Shown piece by piece: positions 19,895 to 30,488 of a stretch of DNA of 64,000 nucleotides. Origin of the DNA: an uncultured Oscillospiraceae bacterium (GTDB taxonomy: Bacteria; Bacillota; Clostridia; Oscillospirales; Oscillospiraceae); NCBI GenBank assembly GCA_947626265.1, contig CANQRM010000007.1, forward strand, positions 60,497 to 124,496, given 5' to 3'. Position 1 is the stretch's first letter; each line of letters opens with the position of its first letter. Both the position numbers and the translations under genes were made by a program. The notes under the pieces are model-generated. The model did not search any database. It had not been told where the DNA came from and was given only the letters and a program-made list of their open reading frames with translations.

Positions 19895-19916
19895 CCGCCC
19901 CGGTCTCCCGGGACGG
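19895..19916 (-). terminator. Hairpin with minus-strand T-run
   Basis: CCGCCCCGG (19895-19903) pairs with CCGGGACGG (19908-19916). Read on the minus strand it is followed by TATTTTTATTTTT, a good terminator for transcription coming from the right. It sits just after the stop of the SWIM gene on the other strand. A related hairpin is at 20251-20276. Confidence 0.6.
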
Positions 19917-19917
19917 C

Positions 19918-19946
19918 TTGACAATTTCATATATGGCGATTATACT
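19918..19946 (+). promoter_or_regulatory. Promoter of candidate antitoxin RNA
   Basis: TTGACA at 19918-19923 and TATACT at 19941-19946, exactly 17 bases apart, on the plus strand. No open reading frame with a ribosome binding site follows; instead a perfect terminator hairpin ends the transcript about 90 bases later. Confidence 0.8.
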
Positions 19947-19952
19947 ATAAGC

Positions 19953-20042
19953 ACAAAAAGGCGCTGCCGGTTCCGGTCAGCCCTTAGAGATCATTGAAGT
20001 GATCGCCGAACTTGTCAGGGTTGCCGGCGGTCACTTCTTTTT
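19953..20042 (+). ncRNA. Candidate antisense antitoxin RNA
   Basis: Predicted RNA of about 90 nt between a strong promoter (19918-19946) and an intrinsic terminator. The terminator stem is AAGTGATCGCCG (19997-20008) with CGGCGGTCACTT (20025-20036), twelve pairs, then CTTTTT. It is complementary to the 3' end of the small minus-strand toxin-like gene (20031-20111) and to its 3' untranslated region. This is the layout of RatA-, SR4- and similar type I antitoxins in Firmicutes. Confidence 0.65.
19954..19984 (-). terminator. Terminator of the toxin-like mRNA
   Basis: On the minus strand GCTG-A-CCGG, loop AA, CCGGCAGC, then GCC and five T. It lies about 50 bases after the stop of the toxin-like gene at 20031. 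Confidence 0.6.
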
Positions 20043-20111
20043 CGCCTGAATGAACAGGCTGCAAATGCCTATGATTACCAGGCAAAGCTCTAAGACTTCG
20101 GATGTACTCAT
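20031..20111 (-). CDS. Small hydrophobic toxin-like peptide (type I TA)
   Basis: Peptide of 26 residues starting MSTSEVLELCL, with a single hydrophobic segment (LCLVIIGICSLFI) and ending QAKKK. This pattern (short Ser/Thr-rich start, one membrane span, basic tail) matches the Firmicute holin-like toxin family of type I toxin-antitoxin systems. A strong AAAGGGGGG site precedes the ATG. A 7-base match (GGGCAGC upstream with GCTGCCC directly before the ATG) could fold the start region. Its own promoter is at 20213-20241. The 3' end overlaps the candidate antisense RNA. Confidence 0.7.
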   Translation of the reverse strand: MSTSEVLELCLVIIGICSLFIQAKKK

Positions 20112-20212
20112 GGGCAGCCCCCCTTTCCAGAGATCAGGGGACAAGAAGCTGCCCCCTGCAAGAGAGGGCTGACCTTCACCGACAGCGCGGGCCACACAGG
20201 TGGCTTGTCAGC

Positions 20213-20241
20213 ATAGTATCACAGGAATCTCCAAAAATCAA
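20213..20241 (-). promoter_or_regulatory. Promoter of the toxin-like gene
   Basis: TTGATT (complement of 20236-20241) and TACTAT (complement of 20213-20218), 17 bases apart. It leaves an untranslated leader of about 95 bases with several G-rich/C-rich segments that can pair, as is common in type I toxin mRNAs. Confidence 0.65.
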
Positions 20242-20250
20242 CAAAAGAAT

Positions 20251-20276
20251 GCCCGCCCCGGTCTCCCGGAACGGGC
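20251..20276 (-). terminator. Hairpin upstream of toxin module
   Basis: GCCCGCCCCGG (20251-20261) pairs with CCGGAACGGGC (20266-20276), with two mismatches inside. On the minus strand it is followed by ATTCTTTT. It shares the CGCCCCGGTCTCCCGG core with the hairpin at 19895, so similar hairpins flank the toxin-antitoxin module. Confidence 0.5.
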
Positions 20277-20375
20277 CGCAAAATTGAGCCAACACCACTT
20301 GTCCAACTTTGCGCCTTTATTATACCATGCGGAAGGCGCACATTTCAACCCCGATAATTGAAAGGAGCGCCTTTT

Positions 20376-21581
20376 ATGGGGAAGTATAAATACGTCGTAA
20401 AGACAAAGCAGGTAGACGGAGTAAGATATAAAGCCTACGGGAAAACCGAGCGCGAGGCGCTGCGGAAGCTGGATAGCATACTCTTTGAGGTCCGGCAGAA
20501 CGGCCAAAAGCTGGACGGGAATACCACCGTGAGGAAATGGGCCAAAGAGTGGCTTGAAGTATATATTGACACGCGGGACATCACGAAGGCGTCCGCCGCG
20601 ATGTATCACGAAAAGCTGGATAATTATATCCTGCCGGCCATCGGCTCCATGAAGCTAAAGGACGTGCGGGACACCCACCTGAAAAGGATCTTGAATGGGG
20701 CAAATTCCAGCAAGAGCACCGCCCAAAAGGTCAAGATCACCATGCAGGCCATGTTTAAGCAGGCCCGGAAAAGCCGCCTGATCCCCTATGACCCCGCCGA
20801 GGATTTGGAGCTCCCGAAGGCGCCCACCAAAAAGCGGCACAGCATCACGGAGTACGAGCGAAAGAACATCCTTGAAGTGGCCCAGTGGCACCGGGCCGGT
20901 CTGTATGTCCTCCTGGTCATGTGCTGCGGCCTGCGGAACGGGGAGGTCATCGCCCTCCAGTGGAAGGACATCGACCTGAAAAAAGGGATCATCCATGTCA
21001 CGAAAGCCCTAGAGTCCGGCAGCACCACCAACATCAAAGAGCCGAAAACGGCCAGCGGCACCCGTGACGTGGGGATCCCGGACATGCTCAGGGCCCGCCT
21101 TGTGAAGCCAAAGGGCGGAGATTTCCAGTACGTCCTCCTGCAGCCGAAGGGAAAGAAGCGGCACACGGCGGGCTCCCTGCGCTGTCTCTGGCTGAATTTC
21201 AAGCGTGAACTGGACATCCACATGGGCGCAGAGGTATACCGGAACCAGATCGTGAAGCACTGTTACGAGGTAAACCCGCTCCTGGAGTCGGAGGAGAACT
21301 GGAACGACCTTGTGCCGTACAGTCTGCGGCATACCTATGGCACCGATCAGCAGCGGGCCAAGGTGCCTCTCAATGCGACAAAATACCTCATGGGGCACAG
21401 CGATGTTTCCGTGACCAGCAAATACTACATCGACACCACGCCCGACGTTGTGGACGACGCCACCAAGGCCCTCGACGAGTTTTACGAGAAGCTGCGGAAA
21501 AAAGAGTGTGATAAAAAGTGTGATAACGAAAAATCCGAGGAGCCGGGAGAGGCCGTGGCCCAACAGGAAGCGGCCGTTTGA
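20376..21581 (+). CDS. int: Tyrosine-type integrase of an integrative element
   Basis: Site-specific recombinase of 401 residues. It has an N-terminal arm-binding domain (about 1-50), a core-binding domain (about 52-145) and a catalytic domain. Catalytic residues: R187 (CCGLRNGEV), R318-H319 (PYSLRHTYGT), H341 (GHSDVSVTS) and Y350. The ATG at 20376 follows AAAGGAG, chosen over a TTG at 20358. It lies directly before half of a tRNA-Gln gene, its likely attachment site. No excisionase gene is recognised. Confidence 0.9.
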   Translation: MGKYKYVVKTKQVDGVRYKAYGKTEREALRKLDSILFEVRQNGQKLDGNTTVRKWAKEWLEVYIDTRDITKASAAMYHEKLDNYILPAIGSMKLKDVRDTHLKRILNGANSSKSTAQKVKITMQAMFKQARKSRLIPYDPAEDLELPKAPTKKRHSITEYERKNILEVAQWHRAGLYVLLVMCCGLRNGEVIALQWKDIDLKKGIIHVTKALESGSTTNIKEPKTASGTRDVGIPDMLRARLVKPKGGDFQYVLLQPKGKKRHTAGSLRCLWLNFKRELDIHMGAEVYRNQIVKHCYEVNPLLESEENWNDLVPYSLRHTYGTDQQRAKVPLNATKYLMGHSDVSVTSKYYIDTTPDVVDDATKALDEFYEKLRKKECDKKCDNEKSEEPGEAVAQQEAAV

Positions 21582-21584
21582 CTT

Positions 21585-21633
21585 TCAGACTTTGACTCTG
21601 ATATAGTGGGTTCGAATCCCGCCGTCCCTGCCA
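21585..21633 (+). other. 3' half of tRNA-Gln (UUG): attachment site
   Basis: Sequence with anticodon stem TCAGA/TCTGA, loop CTTTGAC (anticodon TTG, Gln), variable loop, T-arm GTGGG-TTCGAAT-CCCGC, acceptor strand CGTCCCT, G and CCA. No D-arm or 5' acceptor strand (AGGGACG expected) precedes it; the integrase gene ends there. This is what remains on one side when an element integrates into a tRNA gene. The intact tRNA-Gln at the other end was not found in the window. Confidence 0.75.
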
Positions 21634-21647
21634 TTTTAATTTCACAT

Positions 21648-21723
21648 GACTTGGTAGCTCAGGCGGTAGAGCAACTGCCTTTTAAGCAGTGGGTCCGGGG
21701 TTCGAGTCCCCGCCAGGTCACCA
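21648..21723 (+). tRNA. tRNA-Lys (TTT)
   Basis: Complete cloverleaf of 76 bases: acceptor GACTTGG/CCAGGTC, D-arm GCTC...GAGC, anticodon stem ACTGC/GCAGT with loop CTTTTAA (anticodon TTT), T-arm CGGGG-TTCGAGT-CCCCG, discriminator A, encoded CCA. It lies 14 bases after the tRNA-Gln half, so the host probably had a Gln-Lys tRNA pair. Confidence 0.95.
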
Positions 21724-21727
21724 CGTC

Positions 21728-21790
21728 AGAACGGCTCTGGAGATTCTGTATCCTCGCAAGCGAGGCTACATCATCGGCCAGAGCCGTTCT
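21728..21790 (+). terminator. Long stem-loop after tRNA-Lys
   Basis: AGAACGGCTCTGG (21728-21740) pairs perfectly with CCAGAGCCGTTCT (21778-21790), enclosing an inner stem CCTCG-CAAG-CGAGG (21752-21765). A pyrimidine-rich tail TCCTTCTTCC follows. It is probably the tRNA transcript terminator. A second hairpin (CCCATGCGA with TCGCATGGG, about 21799-21833) follows. Confidence 0.5.
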
Positions 21791-21845
21791 TCCTTCTTCC
21801 CATGCGACCCGCTGCGCTGGGCTCGCATGGGAGCCCTAGAAAAGC

Positions 21846-21887
21846 GGACCCCCGGAACCAACGGTTCTGGGGGCCTTACTTTATTTT
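21846..21887 (+). terminator. Terminator between tRNA-Lys and permease gene
   Basis: GGACCCCCGGAACC pairs with GGTTCTGGGGGCC (21846-21875; one bulge, one G-T pair), followed by TTACTTTATTTT. It lies just beyond the 3' end of the minus-strand permease gene and probably serves both directions. Confidence 0.6.
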
Positions 21888-21891
21888 GGCC

Positions 21892-22734
21892 TTATCCCTT
21901 GACGCCGCCGGCGGTGAGGCCGGAGGCCAGGTGCTTTTCGATGCACAGGAACAGGATGATCACCGGGATGGTGGCGAAGATGCTGGTGGCGAACATGTAC
22001 TGCCACTGGATCATGTTGAAGCCGTTGAACACGTTGATGCCCACGGTGATAGGCTTGAACGCGTCGGTGCTGATGAGGGTCAGGGCCATGGTGTACTCGT
22101 TCCAGGCGTTGATGAACACGAATATGAGCGTGGTCACGATGCCCGGCGCCGCCATGGGCAGCAGCACCCGCACCAGGGAGCCCATGGTGTTGCAGCCGTC
22201 GATCTTGGCCGCCTGCTCCATCTCCGGGGAGATGGACAGGAACGTGCCCCGGAGCAGCCATATGGCAAAGGCCTGGTTGAATGCGGCATTCAATAGGATA
22301 AGCCCCAGCAGGTTATTGGTCAGCTTCAGGTCCAGCATCAGCCGGTAGATGCCCATCAGCAGCACCACCGGCGCAAACATCTGGCTCATGATGACCGCGC
22401 CCAGGAAGACGCCTTTGCCCTTGAAGCGCATGCGGCTCATGGCGTAGGCCGCCGGGATGCCGCACAGGATGGCGATGCAGGTGGCGCCGCCCGCCACGAT
22501 GACGGAGTTTAAGAAATACCGCAGGATAGGCGCCTGGCTCCACACGTCCACGAAGTTGGACCACTTCCACTCCTTGGGGAGGATGGTCATATCCAGGGCG
22601 TACATCTCCTCACGGGTCTTGGCGGCGGTGGTGAACATGACGAAATAGGGGTAGAGGATGACGATGCACAGCACGAATACGAACAGGTACAGCAGCACCC
22701 TTGTCCAGGGATTTTTCTTTCTGTGGCCCATCAT
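21892..22734 (-). CDS. Carbohydrate ABC transporter permease (MalG type)
   Basis: 280-residue permease (COG0395) with about six membrane segments. The EAA loop is SISPEMEQAAKIDGCNTMGS, followed by LPMAAPGIVTT. The ATG at 22734 overlaps the stop of the upstream permease (ATGA), and GGAGG lies at proper distance. Third gene of the binding protein-permease-permease operon. No ATPase gene is nearby. Substrate unknown; the adjacent kinase-like gene hints at an amino-sugar or its disaccharide. Confidence 0.85.
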   Translation of the reverse strand: MMGHRKKNPWTRVLLYLFVFVLCIVILYPYFVMFTTAAKTREEMYALDMTILPKEWKWSNFVDVWSQAPILRYFLNSVIVAGGATCIAILCGIPAAYAMSRMRFKGKGVFLGAVIMSQMFAPVVLLMGIYRLMLDLKLTNNLLGLILLNAAFNQAFAIWLLRGTFLSISPEMEQAAKIDGCNTMGSLVRVLLPMAAPGIVTTLIFVFINAWNEYTMALTLISTDAFKPITVGINVFNGFNMIQWQYMFATSIFATIPVIILFLCIEKHLASGLTAGGVKG

Positions 22735-23621
22735 AGCTGATCCTCCTTTTCCGCCTTGAGGCTCAGCACCATGTACACGCCCGCGCATATACACAGTATC
22801 ACGAAGCCCACCACGGACACGGCGGCCGCCTGGCCCATGCGCCCGTTGGTGAACGCCAGCTTATACAGGTACGTCGCCAGGGTATGGGTCTTGTCCGCCG
22901 GGTCGCCCTTGGTGATAGTCCAGATGATGGGGAAGGAGTTGAACACGTAGATGATGTTCAGCACCGTGCTCACCGTGAGGCTGGGCTTTAAGAGCGGCAG
23001 GGTGATCTTCGTCAGCTTCTTCCAGAAGCCGGCCCCGTCGATCTCCGCCGCCTCATAGTAGGTGTCGTCGATGCTCTGCAGGCCCGAGAGCACGCAGAAG
23101 GTGACGAAGGGGACGGTGACGAATATGCCTATCCAGCACTCCCAGGCGAAGTAGGCGGTGGCGTTGGGCGTCCAGTTGATGTTCCGGCTGATGATGTGGA
23201 GCTTCCGCAGGATCAGGTTCAGGGAACCGAAGTCGGCGGTGATGATATATTTCCAGACGATGGACTGGATGATCAGGCTGGTCGCCCAGGGGAAGACCAC
23301 GATGGCCCGGACGATCTTCCGGCCTGCAAATTTCTGATTGAGCACCATGGCGATGATGAAGCCCAAAATCGTGGACATGCCCACCACCACCACCGTCCAA
23401 ACAAGGGTGTTCTGGAGGGTGTGCCAGAACTTGGACGAGGAGAAGATGGCCTGGAAATTCTCCAGGCCGGCAAAGCCCTTGACCACGCCGGAGCGGCTGA
23501 TGTCCGACACGGACAGCCGGAACACGGTGATCACCGGCACGGCGATCATCGACAGCATCAATATGATGCTGGGCGTCATCCACAGGTAGGGCTCCACCTT
23601 TTTCAGGGTACGCTTTTTCAT
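22731..23621 (-). CDS. Carbohydrate ABC transporter permease (MalF type)
   Basis: 296-residue permease (COG1175). First membrane segment at about 12-34 (LWMTPSIILMLSMIAVPVIT). The EAA loop is SIDDTYYEAAEIDGAGFWKK, followed by LPLLKPSLTVS. GGGGG-rich ribosome binding site before MKKRTLKK. Four-base overlap with the downstream permease gene indicates coupled translation. Confidence 0.85.
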   Translation of the reverse strand: MKKRTLKKVEPYLWMTPSIILMLSMIAVPVITVFRLSVSDISRSGVVKGFAGLENFQAIFSSSKFWHTLQNTLVWTVVVVGMSTILGFIIAMVLNQKFAGRKIVRAIVVFPWATSLIIQSIVWKYIITADFGSLNLILRKLHIISRNINWTPNATAYFAWECWIGIFVTVPFVTFCVLSGLQSIDDTYYEAAEIDGAGFWKKLTKITLPLLKPSLTVSTVLNIIYVFNSFPIIWTITKGDPADKTHTLATYLYKLAFTNGRMGQAAAVSVVGFVILCICAGVYMVLSLKAEKEDQL

Positions 23622-23665
23622 TTTCTGCCCCCTTTTCCGCTATGAGGGATATGGCTATTGGAAAG

Positions 23666-23691
23666 GGGGGCCGGACCTCTGTCCGGCCCCC
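23666..23691 (-). other. Hairpin between binding protein and permease genes
   Basis: Perfect 11-bp stem GGGGGCCGGAC (23666-23676) with GTCCGGCCCCC (23681-23691), 4-base loop, no T-run. It sits between the binding-protein stop and the permease start, like the hairpin at 9607-9633, and probably sets a higher level of binding-protein mRNA. Confidence 0.6.
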
Positions 23692-23726
23692 GAAAAATGC
23701 TTTACAGGGTCGCGCGCTATGTAGCT

Positions 23727-25001
23727 TTAGCCGGCGATGTCGCTCTGGAGGGAATCCAGGACCTCCTGGGCGTCGGCGCCTTCCAGAACCTGCTGCTCGG
23801 CGTCGATGACGCCCTGCTTCACGTCGATCCACTCGGCGCGGGAGGCAGGATAGAAGTCGCAGTCGGCCAGCATGCCGCACCAGGTGGCGAAGTAGTCGTT
23901 CTCACCGGGCGTGCCGCCGTTGGCCTCGCACTTGTTGAAGCTGGAAGCGTTCTCAGGCAGGTACGCGGAGGAGTCGCTGGTGACAGGCAGGAAGCCTTCA
24001 TACACCATGTACTCGGAGTACACTTCCTGATCGTAGAAGTAATCGAAGAACGCGCTGATGGCGGCGGTGCGGGCTTCCTGATCGGGAGCGTCGTCATCCT
24101 TGAAGGCCATCAGACGGTCGCACACGCCGAAGGCCACGGGGCTGTTGCCGCCGTTGGTGGGCATGGGGGCGACGCCGTAGTTGACCTCAGAGGTGGCGCT
24201 GATCATGTTGCAGGGGCCGATCATCATCGCCAGGGACCCGGCGTTGAAGGCGTCCTGCTGGGGATAACGGGTGGCGTTCATGGGATCGGGATAGCAGTAG
24301 CCGGCGTCCACCATCTCCTTGATGAAGTTGAGGGCTTCCACGTTGGCCTCGCTGTTCAGAGCCCAGTTGCCGTCGGCGTCAACGAAGCCGCCGCCGTTGT
24401 TCCAGGTGTAGTAGCCGAAAGCAGCCTGGCCCTCGTCGGAGGACACGTCAAGGCTCCAGGGGATGATGTCGGGGTCATAGGCCTTGATGGCCTCGCAGGC
24501 GGTCTTCACCTCGTCCCAGGTGGTGGGGGGCTCGACGCCGGCGGCCTCAAGGATGTCCTTGTTGTAGAACAGGGAACGGACGGAGGCCAGGATGGGCAGG
24601 GCCCACACGGTGCCGTCCAGCTCGTTGGCGTTCCAGAAGCTGGGGATGATCTTCGCCTTCAGGTCCTCGGAGGTGTAGTCCTCGGCGGGCATCAGCAGAT
24701 CGTCGGCCACATAGTCGGCGAAGGTGTCGATGTTGAGGATGTCGGGGGCGTCGTCATTGGTGATGCGGTTGGCGACCACGGTGTACAGGTCGTTCCAGGA
24801 GACGATCTCCACCGTCAGGTCGATCTCGGGATGGGCTTCCTCGAAGCCGGGGACGAACACGCCGTCCCACCACTCCTGGGTGTTGTTGCCGTACTGGGAG
24901 ATGATGACGTTCAGCTCGGTCTTTTCACCGTCGGCAAAGGCGGTGGTGCCCAGAGCGAACACCATGACCAGCACGAGAAGCATTGCCATGATCTTCTTCA
25001 T
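23727..25001 (-). CDS. Sugar-binding protein of ABC transporter
   Basis: Family 1 extracellular solute-binding protein, 424 residues. Signal peptide MKKIMAMLLVLVMVFALGTTAFA followed by DGEKTELNVIISQYG; no lipobox Cys. Typical ligand-site segments are seen (DAPDILNIDTFADYVADDLL; LDGTVWALPILASVRSLFYN). AAAGGAG precedes the ATG. It is the first gene of the operon, and a PocR-AraC regulator lies just upstream on the same strand. Confidence 0.85.
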   Translation of the reverse strand: MKKIMAMLLVLVMVFALGTTAFADGEKTELNVIISQYGNNTQEWWDGVFVPGFEEAHPEIDLTVEIVSWNDLYTVVANRITNDDAPDILNIDTFADYVADDLLMPAEDYTSEDLKAKIIPSFWNANELDGTVWALPILASVRSLFYNKDILEAAGVEPPTTWDEVKTACEAIKAYDPDIIPWSLDVSSDEGQAAFGYYTWNNGGGFVDADGNWALNSEANVEALNFIKEMVDAGYCYPDPMNATRYPQQDAFNAGSLAMMIGPCNMISATSEVNYGVAPMPTNGGNSPVAFGVCDRLMAFKDDDAPDQEARTAAISAFFDYFYDQEVYSEYMVYEGFLPVTSDSSAYLPENASSFNKCEANGGTPGENDYFATWCGMLADCDFYPASRAEWIDVKQGVIDAEQQVLEGADAQEVLDSLQSDIAG

Positions 25002-25165
25002 GTTCGTTGATCTCCTTTAAAAAATTTATAAGATAAGACAGGCCGAAGCGCCTGCCCTTTCTCACGAAATATGGGCTGCATAGTCCCGGCAGCTTCATTG
25101 TACCGGACTTGCGGCCCATATAATAGCAAAATCAAACGAATAATAGAAATATATTCCGTCAGAAC

Positions 25166-25191
25166 TTGTCTAACTGCACAAATTGTGACAA
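25166..25191. promoter_or_regulatory. Possible operator upstream of the binding-protein gene
   Basis: TTGTC (25166-25170) and GACAA (25187-25191) form an inverted repeat around CACAAATTGTG (25177-25187), itself a perfect 11-bp palindrome. It lies between the AraC-type regulator gene and the ABC operon. It may bind that regulator; this is inference from position only. Confidence 0.3.
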
Positions 25192-25201
25192 ACCTACAAA
25201 T

Positions 25202-26041
25202 TCAATGCCGGTTGGCCTTCCGATAGGCGCTGGGGGTCATGCCCACGGCGGCCCGGAAGACCTTGGTGAAATAATTGTAGTCGCTGTAGCCCACCGCCTC
25301 GGCCACGGCGGAGATGGGCGCGTCCCCGCTGCGGAGCATCATGCAGGCCTCCCGGATGCGCCGGCGGGCGATGGCCTGGCCCACGGTGCCGCCTTCCGGC
25401 AGGCTCTTTACCAGGGCGCAGAGCTTTGTAGTGCCCATGTGCAGGTCGCCCGCGATCTTTTTAAGAGACAGGTTCTCCCGGTAGTGCTGGTCCAGGTACA
25501 GCTCCAGCCGCTGGCCGTCGGTATACTCCGCCGAGCGGATGATGCCCTCCTGGAGGATATAGGCGGTGAGGGCCTTCAGGATATCGGCGTAGGCGGTGGT
25601 CTCCTGGAAGGAGTACTGCCGCAGCTGCCAGAAGGCCTCTCTTAGTGCTTTTTTGTCACCGGCGAACCAAGAGGCGGCCTTTTCGGTACGCTCCCACTGC
25701 CTTTCCTTTGGCGAATTATCCAAATACTGTCCAAAAGAGAGATAGGCGATGGGCACCCCGTTCTCCACCAGGGGCAGCGCCGCCTCGCACAGGCCCAGAT
25801 GGCACCGGTAGCGGTATATCCCTCCCGCGGCGGCGCAGGCCTCCACGGCCTGGGCGTCGCAGTTTTCGCACCGGCGGTGGCCCTCCGGGTCGGCGTTGAT
25901 GAGCCGGCAGAACTCCTGGTGGCCGCCGAAGATCTGGATGTCCCGCCCCTCGGCGTCGAAGATGCTGGTCTTCAGGCCCGTGAAGGTCTGCAGCGCCCCG
26001 ATGAGCCCCAGCAGCTTTTCCGTGTTGAACAGTATCCGCAT
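25202..26041 (-). CDS. AraC-family regulator with PocR sensor domain
   Basis: 279-residue transcription factor. Residues about 5-165 match the PocR ligand-sensing domain, with its Cys pattern (FCRLINADPEG, CENCDAQAVEAC, YRCHLGLCEAALPL). Residues about 178-277 are an AraC-type double helix-turn-helix (LSLKKIAGDLHMGTTKLCAL and ISAVAEAVGYSDYNYFTKVF). It is upstream of, and on the same strand as, the sugar ABC operon that it probably controls. PocR domains sense small organic ligands; the ligand here is unknown. Confidence 0.85.
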   Translation of the reverse strand: MRILFNTEKLLGLIGALQTFTGLKTSIFDAEGRDIQIFGGHQEFCRLINADPEGHRRCENCDAQAVEACAAAGGIYRYRCHLGLCEAALPLVENGVPIAYLSFGQYLDNSPKERQWERTEKAASWFAGDKKALREAFWQLRQYSFQETTAYADILKALTAYILQEGIIRSAEYTDGQRLELYLDQHYRENLSLKKIAGDLHMGTTKLCALVKSLPEGGTVGQAIARRRIREACMMLRSGDAPISAVAEAVGYSDYNYFTKVFRAAVGMTPSAYRKANRH

Positions 26042-26099
26042 AGGCTTATCCCTCGTAAATGACCGCGCCGGGCATTATCGCCCGGCGCGTGTGTTCACT

Positions 26100-27182
26100 T
26101 TATTCTCCCCGGGCCAGACGCGCCGTGATGGCGTTCATCTCGTCCCATTTCTTCTCCATGTCCGCCACCAGCTTGAACTGGGTCCGGGCCCGGTCCAGGT
26201 TGTGCTCGGGCCGGTGGATGGAGAAATACACGTCCCCCGCCAGATAGTCAGTGAGGAACCGCACCCCGCATTCCAGGGTCATGAGCTTCGCCCCCAGGGG
26301 CAGGGTCTGCTTCTCCCGCTCGGTGAGGCCGGGGCAGGCGGTGAGAAAGCCCCGGGTGAAGGTCTCGTACTCCGTAAGGCTCATCTCCATTTTGGAAAGG
26401 TCCTTCTCATCCTCGGCGGCGGTGGCCGCGCCGAATCGGATGGAGTCGCCGAAGTCGTAAGCGGCCAGCCCCGGCATCACCGTGTCCAGGTCGACGACGC
26501 AAAGGGCCTTGCGGGTGACGGCGTCCAGCATGACGTTATTGAGCTTGGTGTCGTTGTGGGTCACCCGGGTGGGCAGCTCGCCGCTGTCCCGCATGCGCTG
26601 GAGCGCGCCTGCCTCTTCTTCTCTGGCCAGGACGAAGTCCGCCTCCGGTCCCACTTCCTTCGCTCTCCCCTTCACGTCCGCCGCCAGGGCCTCCCTGAAG
26701 ATGCGGTACCGGTCCGGGGTGTTGTGGAAGTTGGGGATGGTCTCGTGGAGGGTCTCCGCCGGGAAGTCCGCCAGCTGCTGCTGAAAGGTGCCGAAGGCGA
26801 TGGCGCTCTGGTAAAAGTCCTCCGGCGTCTCCGGTGCCTGCAGGCATATGCTGCCCTCCACGAAGTCATAAAGCCGCCACACGTTGCCCTTGTCGCCCCG
26901 GGCATAGAGCTTTCCGTCCACGGTGGGGTTCAGGTGCAGGCTGCCCCGGGGGTCGGAGCACTTGGAGGCGATGTGGCGGGTGATGGCCACCACGTTCTGC
27001 ATCAGCCCCTCCGGGTCCCGGAACACAGAGTCGTTGAGCATCTGCAATATGTAGCGCTTGCCGGTATCCGTGGTCAGCAGGAAGGTGTGGTTTATATGCC
27101 CGCAGCCGTATGGCTCGCAGGAGACGGGCTCGCCGTCCATGACGAAGTGATGGATAGCGTTTTTATAGATGGCGTTTTCCAT
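26100..27182 (-). CDS. Phosphotransferase, N-acetylhexosamine 1-kinase-like
   Basis: 360-residue kinase of the APH/choline-kinase fold (PF01636). The catalytic loop reads THNDTKLNNVMLD and the metal-binding Asp motif VVDLDTVMPG; both resemble NahK of bifidobacteria, which phosphorylates GlcNAc/GalNAc at C1. The ATG at 27182 follows GAGGAAGC and fits the N-terminus MENAIYKNAI; the frame extends further upstream without a site. It is transcribed from its own promoter toward the AraC regulator and ABC operon. Confidence 0.7.
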   Translation of the reverse strand: MENAIYKNAIHHFVMDGEPVSCEPYGCGHINHTFLLTTDTGKRYILQMLNDSVFRDPEGLMQNVVAITRHIASKCSDPRGSLHLNPTVDGKLYARGDKGNVWRLYDFVEGSICLQAPETPEDFYQSAIAFGTFQQQLADFPAETLHETIPNFHNTPDRYRIFREALAADVKGRAKEVGPEADFVLAREEEAGALQRMRDSGELPTRVTHNDTKLNNVMLDAVTRKALCVVDLDTVMPGLAAYDFGDSIRFGAATAAEDEKDLSKMEMSLTEYETFTRGFLTACPGLTEREKQTLPLGAKLMTLECGVRFLTDYLAGDVYFSIHRPEHNLDRARTQFKLVADMEKKWDEMNAITARLARGE

Positions 27183-27227
27183 ATATGCTTCCTCAACTTT
27201 GCGCCGAATATATTTCGACAAATATGT

Positions 27228-27256
27228 ATTATAGCATGATAAGTATCTTCGCGCAA
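27228..27256 (-). promoter_or_regulatory. Promoter of the kinase gene
   Basis: TTGCGC (complement of 27251-27256) and TATAAT (complement of 27228-27233), 17 bases apart, about 40 bases upstream of the kinase start codon. Confidence 0.7.
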
Positions 27257-27296
27257 GTGGCCGCGCATTTTTGACAGGATGCGTCCATATTGGGGC

Positions 27297-27325
27297 TTGT
27301 AATTCCCCAGCCCTTATATTATACT
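27297..27325 (+). promoter_or_regulatory. Promoter of pyrG
   Basis: TTGTAA at 27297-27302 and TATACT at 27320-27325, 17 bases apart, leaving a leader of about 70 bases. A short palindrome (CCGCTCCATGGAGCGG, about 27352-27367) lies in the leader without a T-run. Confidence 0.65.
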
Positions 27326-27382
27326 GTATTTTGTGTTTTTTTGTGCCTGCGTCCGCTCCATGGAGCGGTATCGACAACATAA

Positions 27383-30450
<3,068 letters not shown>

Positions 30451-30488
30451 GACCGCTTACGCGGACAGAGATAAGGAGAGTTATCAAA

